This document shows, in pieces, positions 1-7,448 of a stretch of 64,000 nt of DNA (positions are counted from its first letter, which is position 1; each line of letters opens with the position of its first letter). The DNA is from Opitutaceae bacterium (lineage in GTDB: Bacteria; Verrucomicrobiota; Verrucomicrobiia; Opitutales; Opitutaceae): positions 124,001-188,000 of the forward strand of contig JANQKV010000004.1 of the NCBI GenBank assembly GCA_028280945.1, given 5' to 3'. The position numbers and the translations under genes were made by a program. Below the pieces are notes generated by a model. That model was not told the DNA's origin, did no database searches, and saw only the letters and a program-made list of their open reading frames with translations.

Positions 1-43
1 CGGCCAGGACCGGAATCCGCTCAATCTGCAGCACGCCGGTCAT
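1..43 (-). CDS. Start of an unidentified gene (partial, runs off window)
   Basis: An ATG on the minus strand overlaps the stop codon of the SIS-domain gene by four bases (ATGA arrangement). It opens a frame reading M-T-G-V-L-Q-I-E-R-I-P-V-L-A to the window edge. The same ATGA coupling joins the ROK and SIS genes, so this is probably the third gene of that operon. Fourteen residues are too few to identify a family. Confidence 0.5.
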   Translation of the reverse strand, partial: MTGVLQIERIPVLA

Positions 44-834
44 GACACGGGAGTGGGTTCGCCCACCTCGGCGTAGAGTCGGGCGAGGCGATGGGCATGG
101 TTGTCGTAGGCGGACTCAAAAAGCTCCCTGGCCCGGTCCGCCCCCACCACGGCGGCGGCACTCAGGACGGAAGGCGGCTGGCCCATCGCGGTCAGACGGG
201 CGGCCACCTCCGCCTTGAGCGAATTGATCAGCAGACAACCGCCGACGGTGGAGCCCGGGGCCACCGGCGTATCCAGCCCATCGATACCCACCATGGCGTC
301 ACCCACCGGGGCGCCGGTGTCCAGCACAAGATCGCAGAAGTCGACGAGCTTGCGACCGTCCGACCGCTTGCTGGTGCTGGCATCCGCGTGGGCGGCGCTG
401 ATCAAACCGACCACCTTCACGCCTCGTTTTTGAAACTGCTCGGCCATTTCGATCGGCACCACGTTGCAACCGCTGGAGGACACCACGAGGGCGGAGTCCT
501 GCTCGCTCAGGTCGTAGTTGCGCAGGATGCGCTCAGCCAGACCGCTGACATTTTCCAGGAACATGGCCTGACGCTGGCCGTTGGCCCCGACCACCAGGTT
601 GTGAAACGAGAGGGACAGTTCCACAATCGGATTAAAGCCGGGAAACGAACCGTAGCGCGGCCACATTTCCTCGACCATTATGCGGGAATGGCCCGAGCCG
701 AAGAGATGCACCATGCGGCCGGCGGCGATGGTTTCGGCGAACCGATCGGCGGCTTGCTGGATCGTTGATTCCTGCGCCTGCACCGTTTCGACAATCGAAC
801 GGCAGCGCGTGAGATATTGGAGGGTGGGACTCAT
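40..834 (-). CDS. SIS-domain sugar isomerase-like protein
   Basis: A 264-residue protein with the SIS (sugar isomerase) fold, of the SIS_2 / UPF0309 kind known to bind phosphosugars. Near the N-terminus is an amphipathic helix followed by MVHLFGSGHS, the phosphate-binding Ser-rich loop. ALVVSSSGCN is the second SIS loop and KRGVKVVGLIS the following beta-alpha unit. The frame extends further upstream, but the ATG at 834 overlaps the ROK stop as ATGA and starts directly at the conserved helix, so I chose it. Translational coupling with a ROK kinase suggests a role in amino-sugar or N-acylated sugar phosphate metabolism. The exact substrate cannot be read from the sequence. Confidence 0.85.
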   Translation of the reverse strand: MSPTLQYLTRCRSIVETVQAQESTIQQAADRFAETIAAGRMVHLFGSGHSRIMVEEMWPRYGSFPGFNPIVELSLSFHNLVVGANGQRQAMFLENVSGLAERILRNYDLSEQDSALVVSSSGCNVVPIEMAEQFQKRGVKVVGLISAAHADASTSKRSDGRKLVDFCDLVLDTGAPVGDAMVGIDGLDTPVAPGSTVGGCLLINSLKAEVAARLTAMGQPPSVLSAAAVVGADRARELFESAYDNHAHRLARLYAEVGEPTPVS

Positions 835-1727
835 GAGGAAGACAGGGAAAGTAAAGCGGAGCGGGCCGCTCCGAGGGCACCCGCCCAGTCGCCGAGTTCG
901 GCCCGGGCCAACCGAACCGCCGCGCCCTGGGGCCGCCATTCAAACTCGTCGAGACGTGCGCGCAGCGGTTCAAAGAGCGTCTCTCCGGCCTCGGCAATAC
1001 CACCGCCAATGACCACCACCGCCGGATCCAAAACATTGATCAACGACGTTACTCCGGCCCCCAGGTCGGTCATCATGCGCTCCCAGATTTCGTTTGCGAG
1101 GAGATCACCCGCCGCCATGGCTGCAACCAGGTCGGAGGTTGCAGAGAATTTGCCACCGGAGCGCTGTCCCAAGCTGAAATTGCCCAGCGCCAATTCCAGC
1201 GAACCCGGGGTCTGAAAGTCGTCCACCGGCCCCCGGGAATTCACGGTGATATGGCCAAAATGACCCGCCCGGCTGAGGTGGCCGCGCAGGATGTTGCCAT
1301 CGACCATGGCCGCACCACCGACGCCGGTGCCGAGGGTGAGCAGAATCACGTTTTCCTCGCCCTTGGCCGCCCCCTGCCAGATTTCGCCAAGCAGGGCGGC
1401 TTGGGCATCGTTCATGACCGGCACATCGTGGATGGCACCCAGGGCCTCGCCCCAGTTCCAGCCTTCCAGCCCCGGCAGGCGGCCGGGCATGTGTGCGATG
1501 CTGCGACGGTCGGCCGCCGGCAGCCCCGGCGCGGCCACGCCGATCGCCGCCGGCTCGCCCAGCTCGGCCCGCAAGGCGTCAATGGCCTGTTTCACCTGTT
1601 CCTGCCAATCGTCGCCGCCAGTGAGAACGGTGCGGCGGGCAAGTTCCGTTCCGTCCGGTGTCGCAACCACCGCCTTCAGGCGCGTGCCGCCCAAATCGAG
1701 GCCAAAAACAAAGGGATCATCACTCAT
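831..1727 (-). CDS. ROK-family sugar kinase
   Basis: A 298-residue ROK kinase, a family that phosphorylates glucose, N-acetylglucosamine, N-acetylmannosamine and similar sugars. VFGLDLGGTRLK is the N-terminal ATP phosphate loop, LTLGTGVGGA the second glycine-rich motif, and VVIGGGIAEAG the C-terminal nucleotide-binding motif. The catalytic-site histidine of the GH(I/M) motif is present (AGHFGHITV). The CxCGxxGC zinc cluster that normally follows is absent, replaced by a Cys-free stretch ending in TPGSLELALG. Start chosen at MSDDPFVFGLDLGG; the upstream extension has no family similarity. It is first in an operon with the SIS gene and divergent from the regulator at 1853. Confidence 0.88.
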   Translation of the reverse strand: MSDDPFVFGLDLGGTRLKAVVATPDGTELARRTVLTGGDDWQEQVKQAIDALRAELGEPAAIGVAAPGLPAADRRSIAHMPGRLPGLEGWNWGEALGAIHDVPVMNDAQAALLGEIWQGAAKGEENVILLTLGTGVGGAAMVDGNILRGHLSRAGHFGHITVNSRGPVDDFQTPGSLELALGNFSLGQRSGGKFSATSDLVAAMAAGDLLANEIWERMMTDLGAGVTSLINVLDPAVVVIGGGIAEAGETLFEPLRARLDEFEWRPQGAAVRLARAELGDWAGALGAARSALLSLSSS

Positions 1728-1829
1728 GGTTGGAAAGCAGGATGCGGGGCCGGACGGATCCCAACAACTCCCCATACTCTCGCCCTCGATTTCGTTAACC
1801 GCCAAAGATTATGTGATCGCTCTTCGAAA

Positions 1830-1839
1830 AACTGATATG
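1830..1839. promoter_or_regulatory. Candidate operator, left copy (AACTGATATG)
   Basis: The 10-mer AACTGATATG lies in the 125-bp divergent gap between the ROK kinase and the regulator, 14 bp before the regulator ATG. Its exact reverse complement occurs in the short gap after the regulator (2865-2874), upstream of the SDR gene. Two copies flanking a regulator gene suggest an operator, but no experimental support is implied. Confidence 0.4.
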
Positions 1840-1852
1840 ACTATTCGTCGGT

Positions 1853-2860
1853 ATGCCCCGCCCTCGCAGCGCTCGTGTCCAGGCCCTCAAGGACAAACTC
1901 ATTGCCCGCCTGCAGGGGGACGTGCAGAGCCCCGGACAGTCGTTTTTCTCCAACCGCGCCCTAGCGGCTCATTTTGGCGTCAGCTACCAAACGGCCCATC
2001 GGTTGATCCGCGAACTCACCGAAGAGGGTTACCTGACCCGGCGGCGCGCTGCCGGGACGTTCGTCTCCGGACCCGCCCGGTCGCTGCGCACGGTTGAGTT
2101 GTTGTTTCACCCGCGGGCTCAGCGCCCGGACAGCTTCGGCGGCCGATTGCTGGCCGAGCTGAAATCCAGCCTGCGCAGTACCGGCATCCCGCATCGCACC
2201 CGGTGGGTGAAGGCCACAACCAAACCCGGACGGGACGCGTTTTCGATCTGCTGGGAATGCCCCGAACTGGTGCAACAGCAAGCCAACGAACGGCGTTTCT
2301 GCCTCGTTTTAAATCAGCGGCCTCCGTCCGGCCTGGCCTCCGGATTCGTCGACAGCGTGGCGACCGATGATTTCCTCGGTGGCAGCGTGGCGGCTGATCT
2401 CCTGAGGCGGGTCGGGCCTCCCCGGCGTCTTGCGGTTCTGACCGGACCGGACCACGATCCCCGCAGCCAACAACGGGTCGCGGGATTCCAGGCGCACGCC
2501 CCCAACTGCCACGTGGTGCGCGGCCGGACCTGGTTTGCCCACGAGGCGACCGGGGTGGCTGCCCGCATCCTGCAACGGGGTTTCGACGGTGTATTTTGCG
2601 TCAATGACCGTCTGGCCGAGGCCGTGCTCACCGCTGCTGCCGGGAAGTCACTGCGGTGTCCCGCCCTCGTGGGTTTTGACGACGCCCCGATCGCGGAAAA
2701 ACTCGACCTCACCACCATCGCCATCCCGTGGCGGGCCATGATCGAAGCGGCGGGACAAATCGCACGCCGGCGGCTCGACGGCGACACCGGGCCGGTGGCC
2801 CAGATGATCTTCTCCCCCGTCCCGGTTATCCGGCAATCCTCCCGGCCGCCGGCCTCATAA
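1853..2860 (+). CDS. GntR-type HTH / LacI-type sensor transcriptional regulator
   Basis: A 335-residue regulator. Residues about 10-70 form a GntR-like winged helix-turn-helix (FFSNRALAAHFGVSYQTAHR, then a wing ending GTFVSGP). The remainder resembles a LacI/periplasmic-binding-protein sensor: two sub-domains, with RLAVLTGPDHDPRSQQRVAGF and FDGVFCVNDRLAEAVL typical of the effector-binding fold, and VGFDDAPIAEKLDLTTIAIP near the end. This GntR-plus-LacI architecture is known from AraR-type sugar regulators. Its position between the divergent ROK-SIS operon and the SDR gene makes both likely targets. The effector is unknown, probably a sugar or sugar phosphate. Confidence 0.85.
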   Translation: MPRPRSARVQALKDKLIARLQGDVQSPGQSFFSNRALAAHFGVSYQTAHRLIRELTEEGYLTRRRAAGTFVSGPARSLRTVELLFHPRAQRPDSFGGRLLAELKSSLRSTGIPHRTRWVKATTKPGRDAFSICWECPELVQQQANERRFCLVLNQRPPSGLASGFVDSVATDDFLGGSVAADLLRRVGPPRRLAVLTGPDHDPRSQQRVAGFQAHAPNCHVVRGRTWFAHEATGVAARILQRGFDGVFCVNDRLAEAVLTAAAGKSLRCPALVGFDDAPIAEKLDLTTIAIPWRAMIEAAGQIARRRLDGDTGPVAQMIFSPVPVIRQSSRPPAS

Positions 2861-2864
2861 TAAC

Positions 2865-2874
2865 CATATCAGTT
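2865..2874. promoter_or_regulatory. Candidate operator, right copy (CATATCAGTT)
   Basis: Exact reverse complement of the 10-mer at 1830-1839, located just after the regulator stop codon and about 60 bp before the SDR start. It is followed by AT-rich sequence that could hold the SDR promoter. Confidence 0.4.
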
Positions 2875-2935
2875 ATCGATGAAATTGATCGGTTAATCTT
2901 TGCCGCCACCAAAACCATGTCACCAATCTGACACC

Positions 2936-3736
2936 ATGACAGCACCCTCCTTGGACCAGCGCACCATTGTGATCATGGGCGGCACCACCGGGCTCGGTTT
3001 GTCCGCCGCCAAGGCCTGCGTAGCCGCCGGGGCCTCGGTTGTGCTGGTGGGGCGCAATCCTGACAACGCGGCGAGCGCGGCGGCCGAAATCGGCGAAGCT
3101 GCGATCAGCGTCACAGGTGATGCCACTGACTCCGCAACTGCGGAAAAGGCCATCGCAGCCGGGGCGGAGACTTTTGGCGGCGTGCATGGTCTCTATCACG
3201 TGGCCGGCGGCAGCGGACGGCGCATGGGCGATGGTCCGCTGCACGAAATGACCGACGAGGGCTTGCGGGCCACGATCGAACTCAACCTCAACTCGCTGAT
3301 TTATTCCAATCGCGCCGCCGTGCGCCACTTTTTGGCGAACCAGCAAAACGGCTCGATCCTCAATATGGGTTCGGTGCTGGGCTGGTCTCCCTCGCCCGCC
3401 TATTTCTCCACCCACGCCTATGCCGCGGCGAAATCCGCGATCGTCGGTTTCACCAAATCCACTGCGGCCTACTACGCCAAGTCAGGCATCCGGCTCAACG
3501 TTCTTGCTCCCGCCCTGGTGGAGACGCCCATGGCGCAACGCGCCGCCCGGGATCAGGTGATCCTCGATTTTATAAAAACAAAGCAGCCCTTGGACGGCGG
3601 CCGCATCGGCGTGCCGGAGGATTGTGATGCCGCGGCGGTGTTTTTTCTTTCCGACGCCTCGCGTTTTGTTACCGGCCAGGTGCTCGCGGTCGATGGCGGC
3701 TGGACCCACAGCGAGGGTCAGTTGCCTTCGACGTAG
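2936..3736 (+). CDS. Short-chain dehydrogenase/reductase (SDR)
   Basis: A 266-residue classical SDR, an NAD(P)-dependent oxidoreductase. VIMGGTTGLGLSAAK carries the TGxxxGxG-type cofactor loop (GGTTGLG here), GSVLGWSPSP the catalytic serine region, and YAAAKSAIVGF the YxxxK pair. It ends with the usual VTGQVLAVDGGW. The start at 2936 was chosen over an in-frame upstream ATG because the family begins a few residues before the Rossmann strand. It sits downstream of the regulator with only 75 bp between, with a candidate operator in the gap, so it may oxidise a sugar or sugar acid linked to the ROK-SIS pathway. The substrate is unassigned. Confidence 0.88.
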   Translation: MTAPSLDQRTIVIMGGTTGLGLSAAKACVAAGASVVLVGRNPDNAASAAAEIGEAAISVTGDATDSATAEKAIAAGAETFGGVHGLYHVAGGSGRRMGDGPLHEMTDEGLRATIELNLNSLIYSNRAAVRHFLANQQNGSILNMGSVLGWSPSPAYFSTHAYAAAKSAIVGFTKSTAAYYAKSGIRLNVLAPALVETPMAQRAARDQVILDFIKTKQPLDGGRIGVPEDCDAAAVFFLSDASRFVTGQVLAVDGGWTHSEGQLPST

Positions 3737-3741
3737 CGGTG

Positions 3742-6258
3742 TCAGGTTTCGGGGGTGAGTTCGAACACCTCCACGATGGCGACGCCGGGATCGGCGGGTT
3801 GGGCGGGAAGCTGTTCAAACGGTTGCACGAAGACGGTGTAGATGCCGGGCGGCAATTCGATGACGACTCCCGGCTCGGTGGGTTCCATGTCGGTGGCCCC
3901 GGCGATCGCGGCGGCATCAAACACGGCTTGCTCGGATGGTTGGTCGACCACGCCGCGTCGCAGCTCGGGAATGTCATCCCGGAAAGTGCCATCGAGGTCT
4001 GCACTCGGCGGATCCCAGTCGTCATTGATATAAACGAGCTTCGCCTGGGCATCATAAATCTCAATCAACGGATCCAACATCAGGCTGCTCTCCGGCAGGC
4101 CGTAGTTGGCCAACGACGGCCCGCGCACCCGGATGAACATGGTCTTGCGCTGATCAGGCGCGGCGGGGTCGGCATTGACCACGAACCCTGCGATCATCGG
4201 CCGGTTCGAGTCGGCGAATCCGCGGGTCGATAAGTTAAGCAGCCGGGGCGAATTCCCGGTTTCGCCGACCTCATAGACTTCGACCAAGCCGTAGCCCTGC
4301 GCACCGCCGCGTCCCGTCACACTGGCCGTGAAGTTACCGGGAGAGGGCAGATCCATGACAAGTCCCGCATCCAGGCTTCCGGCGGCGAAAGCAAACGCCC
4401 CCGCCGTGGCGGCGGCTTCGGCGACCGCGGTTCCGTTGGCCGCCGGGATACCCCAATCCTCGTTTTGCGCAAACAAGCCTTCCCCCGCCCAGTCGATCCG
4501 CAGCTGGGGATCGTCAAGGGCATTGGGCACGTTGAAAGGAGCCCCGCCCAACGTGGGGCCGGCGGCCCGGACCAGAATGCGTTTGGTGCCCGCACCGTTG
4601 AGCACAAATCCGCCGATCAAGGTCTGGTCGCCCGAACCCACCCAAGCCCGCGTCGATACATTGACGAGGCGGCCGGCGGCACCGCGATCGGGCGACAGGC
4701 GGTAGTTGGAGACTTGAAACGCGGTTTCACGGATCGTGCGGGCGTTGTCTGATTCACCACTGGCGCCTTCCGCCACCCCGAGGGGAACGGGTGCAACGAA
4801 ATCAAAGGTGCGGCCATTGAGTGTATAAGCCGTGGCGAAATTCTCCGGACTGGAGAAGTAACGGACCCGGGTGCCGGGAGCATACGCCATGATCGTACGG
4901 ATCTGGGTCGATCCCCCACCGACACGCTGACCGGTGGTGCGGAACCCATAACTGTAACCAAACACACCGCCTCCATTGGAGTTTTGGCGATCGTGGGCAC
5001 AGCCGAAGTTATGACCGAGTTCGTGCGACATGATCACGCCGTCGCTCAACCCGGAGAGCGTCACGATGGAAAAGGCAAAAAACGGGGAGATGAACGAATC
5101 GAGCCCTTGCATGAGGTAGGCTATCCCGCTGGCCGAGGGGTCGGTGCGGCGAACGATCAGACAAACCAAGTCCGCACCCAATTCGTCCCGCCGGGCGTGC
5201 ACCTCGTCCATCAGTCCGTCCTGCACCCCAGCGATGCTGTCGAGGGCGTTACTCTGCCAACCGGAAAGGCTGCTGGTAATTTCGTCGCCGGGGAGATCCA
5301 CCTCCATGGTGCCAACGAGGCGGACCTGCGTGTTGATGCCACTGTTAGCGAAGTCGGACCGAACCTTGGAGTGAGCAAGATCGATTTCCGCAACGATGGC
5401 GGATTCGGAGCCAATGGCGGCGCGCGAAGCGGACGTATAAGCGACGAGTAAATCGACCACCCCCTGGCCGCTGGAGAGCGGTTCAGCGAAAGCGCGATCG
5501 GGCAAGGCCGGGGCGGAGGTTGCTTTTTGATCCGCGACCCATTTTGCCGCCATCTCCTGCAAGTACGCAGACGGCAGGTCAGCCGCGCACTGGCCCTCGA
5601 GCGAGGGATCGGCGGTGTAGAGTTGCGCGAGCGGGGAAAAATCCGGACCAACCGAACGGAGCTTGAGCTCACCCGTCGGCAGGCCATCGACCGAAGCCGA
5701 TACAAAACCGTTATTCACCGCCATGAGGAAGCGGGTGCCGGCCTGCCCCGCGATACGGCCGCTCACCACATAGCGGTCCGGGCCCCGGGCAGTGGTTTGC
5801 TCGATCTCCACCTGCACCGAGTCGCCGGACGGCAACGGCAGGTCGAGCGTTTCGCCCTGGCGCCACACCACCGCGGACTTGCCGGTCAACAAATCGTGGT
5901 TGAGGGCGACGTAGCGGACCCCGGTGCTGGTTGCGGCGGGAACCCGTTGTTCCCAGTGCGCAGCATCCGCCGGGGTCGCGATAAACGTCCAAAGCTGGCG
6001 CGGGGCAAAAGTGGAATCAACTGGCCGGGGGGGCTCGATCGCATCGGATGTTGATGCCAGGGAGGCTTCGGCCACCGAGCTCGGGATCTCCTCCCCGGCA
6101 GGCGCGAGGGAGTCTGCCACGGCGACCAGGCAATCGTCACCCAGCCCAATCAGACACCCGCCAGGTCGAGGCCCGGACTGCCACACCAACCAACCCATCG
6201 CAACGGCCAGAAGACTGATGCGCCAGTAGCGGCGTTTGTTGCGGGCAGGTTGGGTCAT
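3742..6258 (-). CDS. Secreted metzincin (reprolysin-like) metalloprotease with C-terminal repeats
   Basis: An 838-residue exported protease. After a basic N-terminus comes one hydrophobic segment (ISLLAVAMGWLVW), a signal peptide or anchor. A pro-region follows, then a metzincin domain with HELGHNFGCAHD (HExxHxxGxxHD, zinc site, near residue 411) and a downstream IMAYAPG that fits the Met-turn. The last ~300 residues hold two related beta-rich repeats, one opening RLVNVSTRAWVGSGD and the other RLLNLSTRGFADSN, each followed by (I/A)GGFV-like and (L/I)RVRGPSL-like segments. Such repeats recur in exported verrucomicrobial proteins. The start at MTQPARNKRR gives a normal signal sequence. It is convergent with the SDR gene, with 5 bp between stops. 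The extracellular target is unknown. Confidence 0.87.
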   Translation of the reverse strand: MTQPARNKRRYWRISLLAVAMGWLVWQSGPRPGGCLIGLGDDCLVAVADSLAPAGEEIPSSVAEASLASTSDAIEPPRPVDSTFAPRQLWTFIATPADAAHWEQRVPAATSTGVRYVALNHDLLTGKSAVVWRQGETLDLPLPSGDSVQVEIEQTTARGPDRYVVSGRIAGQAGTRFLMAVNNGFVSASVDGLPTGELKLRSVGPDFSPLAQLYTADPSLEGQCAADLPSAYLQEMAAKWVADQKATSAPALPDRAFAEPLSSGQGVVDLLVAYTSASRAAIGSESAIVAEIDLAHSKVRSDFANSGINTQVRLVGTMEVDLPGDEITSSLSGWQSNALDSIAGVQDGLMDEVHARRDELGADLVCLIVRRTDPSASGIAYLMQGLDSFISPFFAFSIVTLSGLSDGVIMSHELGHNFGCAHDRQNSNGGGVFGYSYGFRTTGQRVGGGSTQIRTIMAYAPGTRVRYFSSPENFATAYTLNGRTFDFVAPVPLGVAEGASGESDNARTIRETAFQVSNYRLSPDRGAAGRLVNVSTRAWVGSGDQTLIGGFVLNGAGTKRILVRAAGPTLGGAPFNVPNALDDPQLRIDWAGEGLFAQNEDWGIPAANGTAVAEAAATAGAFAFAAGSLDAGLVMDLPSPGNFTASVTGRGGAQGYGLVEVYEVGETGNSPRLLNLSTRGFADSNRPMIAGFVVNADPAAPDQRKTMFIRVRGPSLANYGLPESSLMLDPLIEIYDAQAKLVYINDDWDPPSADLDGTFRDDIPELRRGVVDQPSEQAVFDAAAIAGATDMEPTEPGVVIELPPGIYTVFVQPFEQLPAQPADPGVAIVEVFELTPET

Positions 6259-6678
6259 AGCGATAGAATCTAGCGGGCCAAAACCCGTATCCTCGTGCGA
6301 CCCGGGAGCAAGCACCCGGTTCCGTTTTGAACCGCCCTGGGCAAGCCTTCCGATTCGGCATCAAGTCGCCGATAGCCGAACCATCAACGAAGCTTACGGT
6401 TTAGGGAATCTGTATCTTCTGGAACCCAGTGGAGTCAAATAACGGCAAGGGCTGTGGATAAGACCACCGCCAGGAAACGTGAAAGAAAGGATCTATTTCC
6501 CATGTTGAAAGAACATGCCCCGAAAGAACCCACACTCATCCACCGAAACCGCTGAAACCCACGTACCTATGCCCGAGAACGGCTAGAAGAAATCTGCCAG
6601 TTCCTAAACCTTGGAGTTCAGATCAAAGAAAACACATCTTTCCCTTTGAAAGGGCAGAACGAGTCTTAGTATTTTTCG

Positions 6679-6741
6679 AACAATAAATTTAGATTAAGCT
6701 AACTGTTTTGGCTTAACACAGAATTAATCGAATTTATTGTT
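6679..6741. repeat. Nested inverted repeat in AT-rich DNA
   Basis: Outer arms AACAATAAATT (6679-6689) and AATTTATTGTT (6731-6741) are exact reverse complements. Inside them GATTAA (6692-6697) pairs with TTAATC (6724-6729), and TTAAGC (6694-6699) could alternatively pair with GCTTAA (6711-6716). The whole could fold as one long imperfect hairpin. Its role is unknown: protein-binding site, mobile-element remnant or RNA structure. Confidence 0.55.
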
Positions 6742-6799
6742 AGATAAGCGAACTAGGGTTCGCCCCCAACTATAATCACAAACTAACGATTGCTTATAT

Positions 6800-6830
6800 G
6801 TGAACGCCCTGCATGCATGGGGTCTGACCC
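6800..6830 (+). repeat. REP-like element copy
   Basis: This stretch starts GTGAACGCCCTGCATG and ends GGGGTCTGACCC. The reverse strand near 9070-9047 reads GTGAACGCCTGCATGGGGTC followed by AGGG. The two are clearly related, and the GGGGTC(A/T)G core recurs near 47.1, 60.0 and 60.2 kb. Confidence 0.55.
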
Positions 6831-6915
6831 GAATTCTGGCTAAATGTTTTCATCTAGCCGATCCTGAAAAAGGTTTCTACCGCTCAACAAAAACAATGCA
6901 TAAAGATCAATAATA

Positions 6916-7374
6916 ATGAAAATCCTCCGATTATCCATAGTGGCTCCAATTACGTTACTGGCTTCCGCCTTATCCGCAGGTCACGATGCATACATAGCCC
7001 ATGGCGATATGTTCTGGAATCCTTCGGCGCCATCCTCGTTTGCCACGTTTGGAACAGGCACTGAATGGAAAGCATCAGCGGATGTGACGCATAAGAACGA
7101 CACGGGAACAGACGAACGCTACACCATTACTGTTGTTCTGCTAATCGACAATACTCCAAGAGATACCGCCTTAAACATCTTTCTTGCTGAATACACCGGC
7201 TCAAATTATACGGTTTGCCCCATTGAAACGAGTGCCCACTATTGGAACCCGGGGCCTCCAACAGCGTGGATTGGCACAACCAAGTCCGCAAAAGTAAACG
7301 GAGTTATGAAATACCAGGGAACAAACAGCGGGAATGCTCAAAACTCTGTGGCAGAGAATGTAGGTTTCCACTAA
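6916..7374 (+). CDS. Hypothetical exported protein
   Basis: A 152-residue protein with a clear signal peptide (MKILRLSIVAPITLLASALSA, cleavage probably near SAG-HDA). The mature part is Gly/Thr/Asn-rich, with an alternating pattern suggesting beta strands (ERYTITVVLLIDNTPRDTALNIFLAEYTG) and a single cysteine. I recognise no family. It is followed directly by an intrinsic terminator, so it is probably monocistronic. The codon and base composition are less GC-rich than the flanking housekeeping genes. Confidence 0.65.
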   Translation: MKILRLSIVAPITLLASALSAGHDAYIAHGDMFWNPSAPSSFATFGTGTEWKASADVTHKNDTGTDERYTITVVLLIDNTPRDTALNIFLAEYTGSNYTVCPIETSAHYWNPGPPTAWIGTTKSAKVNGVMKYQGTNSGNAQNSVAENVGFH

Positions 7375-7395
7375 TATAACAATCCACCTTAACAA

Positions 7396-7436
7396 AAAGC
7401 CCCTCCAATAGCTGGCCCTACTATGGGAGGGGCTTT
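7396..7436 (+). terminator. Intrinsic terminator
   Basis: An 11-bp perfect stem: AAAGCCCCTCC (7396-7406) with GGAGGGGCTTT (7426-7436). It ends transcription of the 152-residue orphan gene. The next ATG lies only 13 bp downstream. Confidence 0.85.
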
Positions 7437-7448
7437 ATTCGACCAACG

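Larger units (their letters stand above)
6259..6915. other. 657-bp AT-richer intergenic region
   Basis: No convincing gene on either strand. Base composition falls well below the surrounding sequence. It contains a nested inverted-repeat structure (6679-6741), a 6-bp hairpin GCGAAC/GTTCGC (6748-6763) and a REP-like sequence (6800-6830). It presumably holds the promoters of the protease (minus) and of the orphan gene at 6916 (plus), but I cannot point to clear -35/-10 boxes. Confidence 0.6.

Noticed and set aside
6711-6745. Possible integron attC site (GCTTAAC ... GTTAGAT)
   Set aside because: The two boxes match the loose R-box consensus, but they are not complementary enough to each other, the spacing is too short, and there is no integrase or cassette array.
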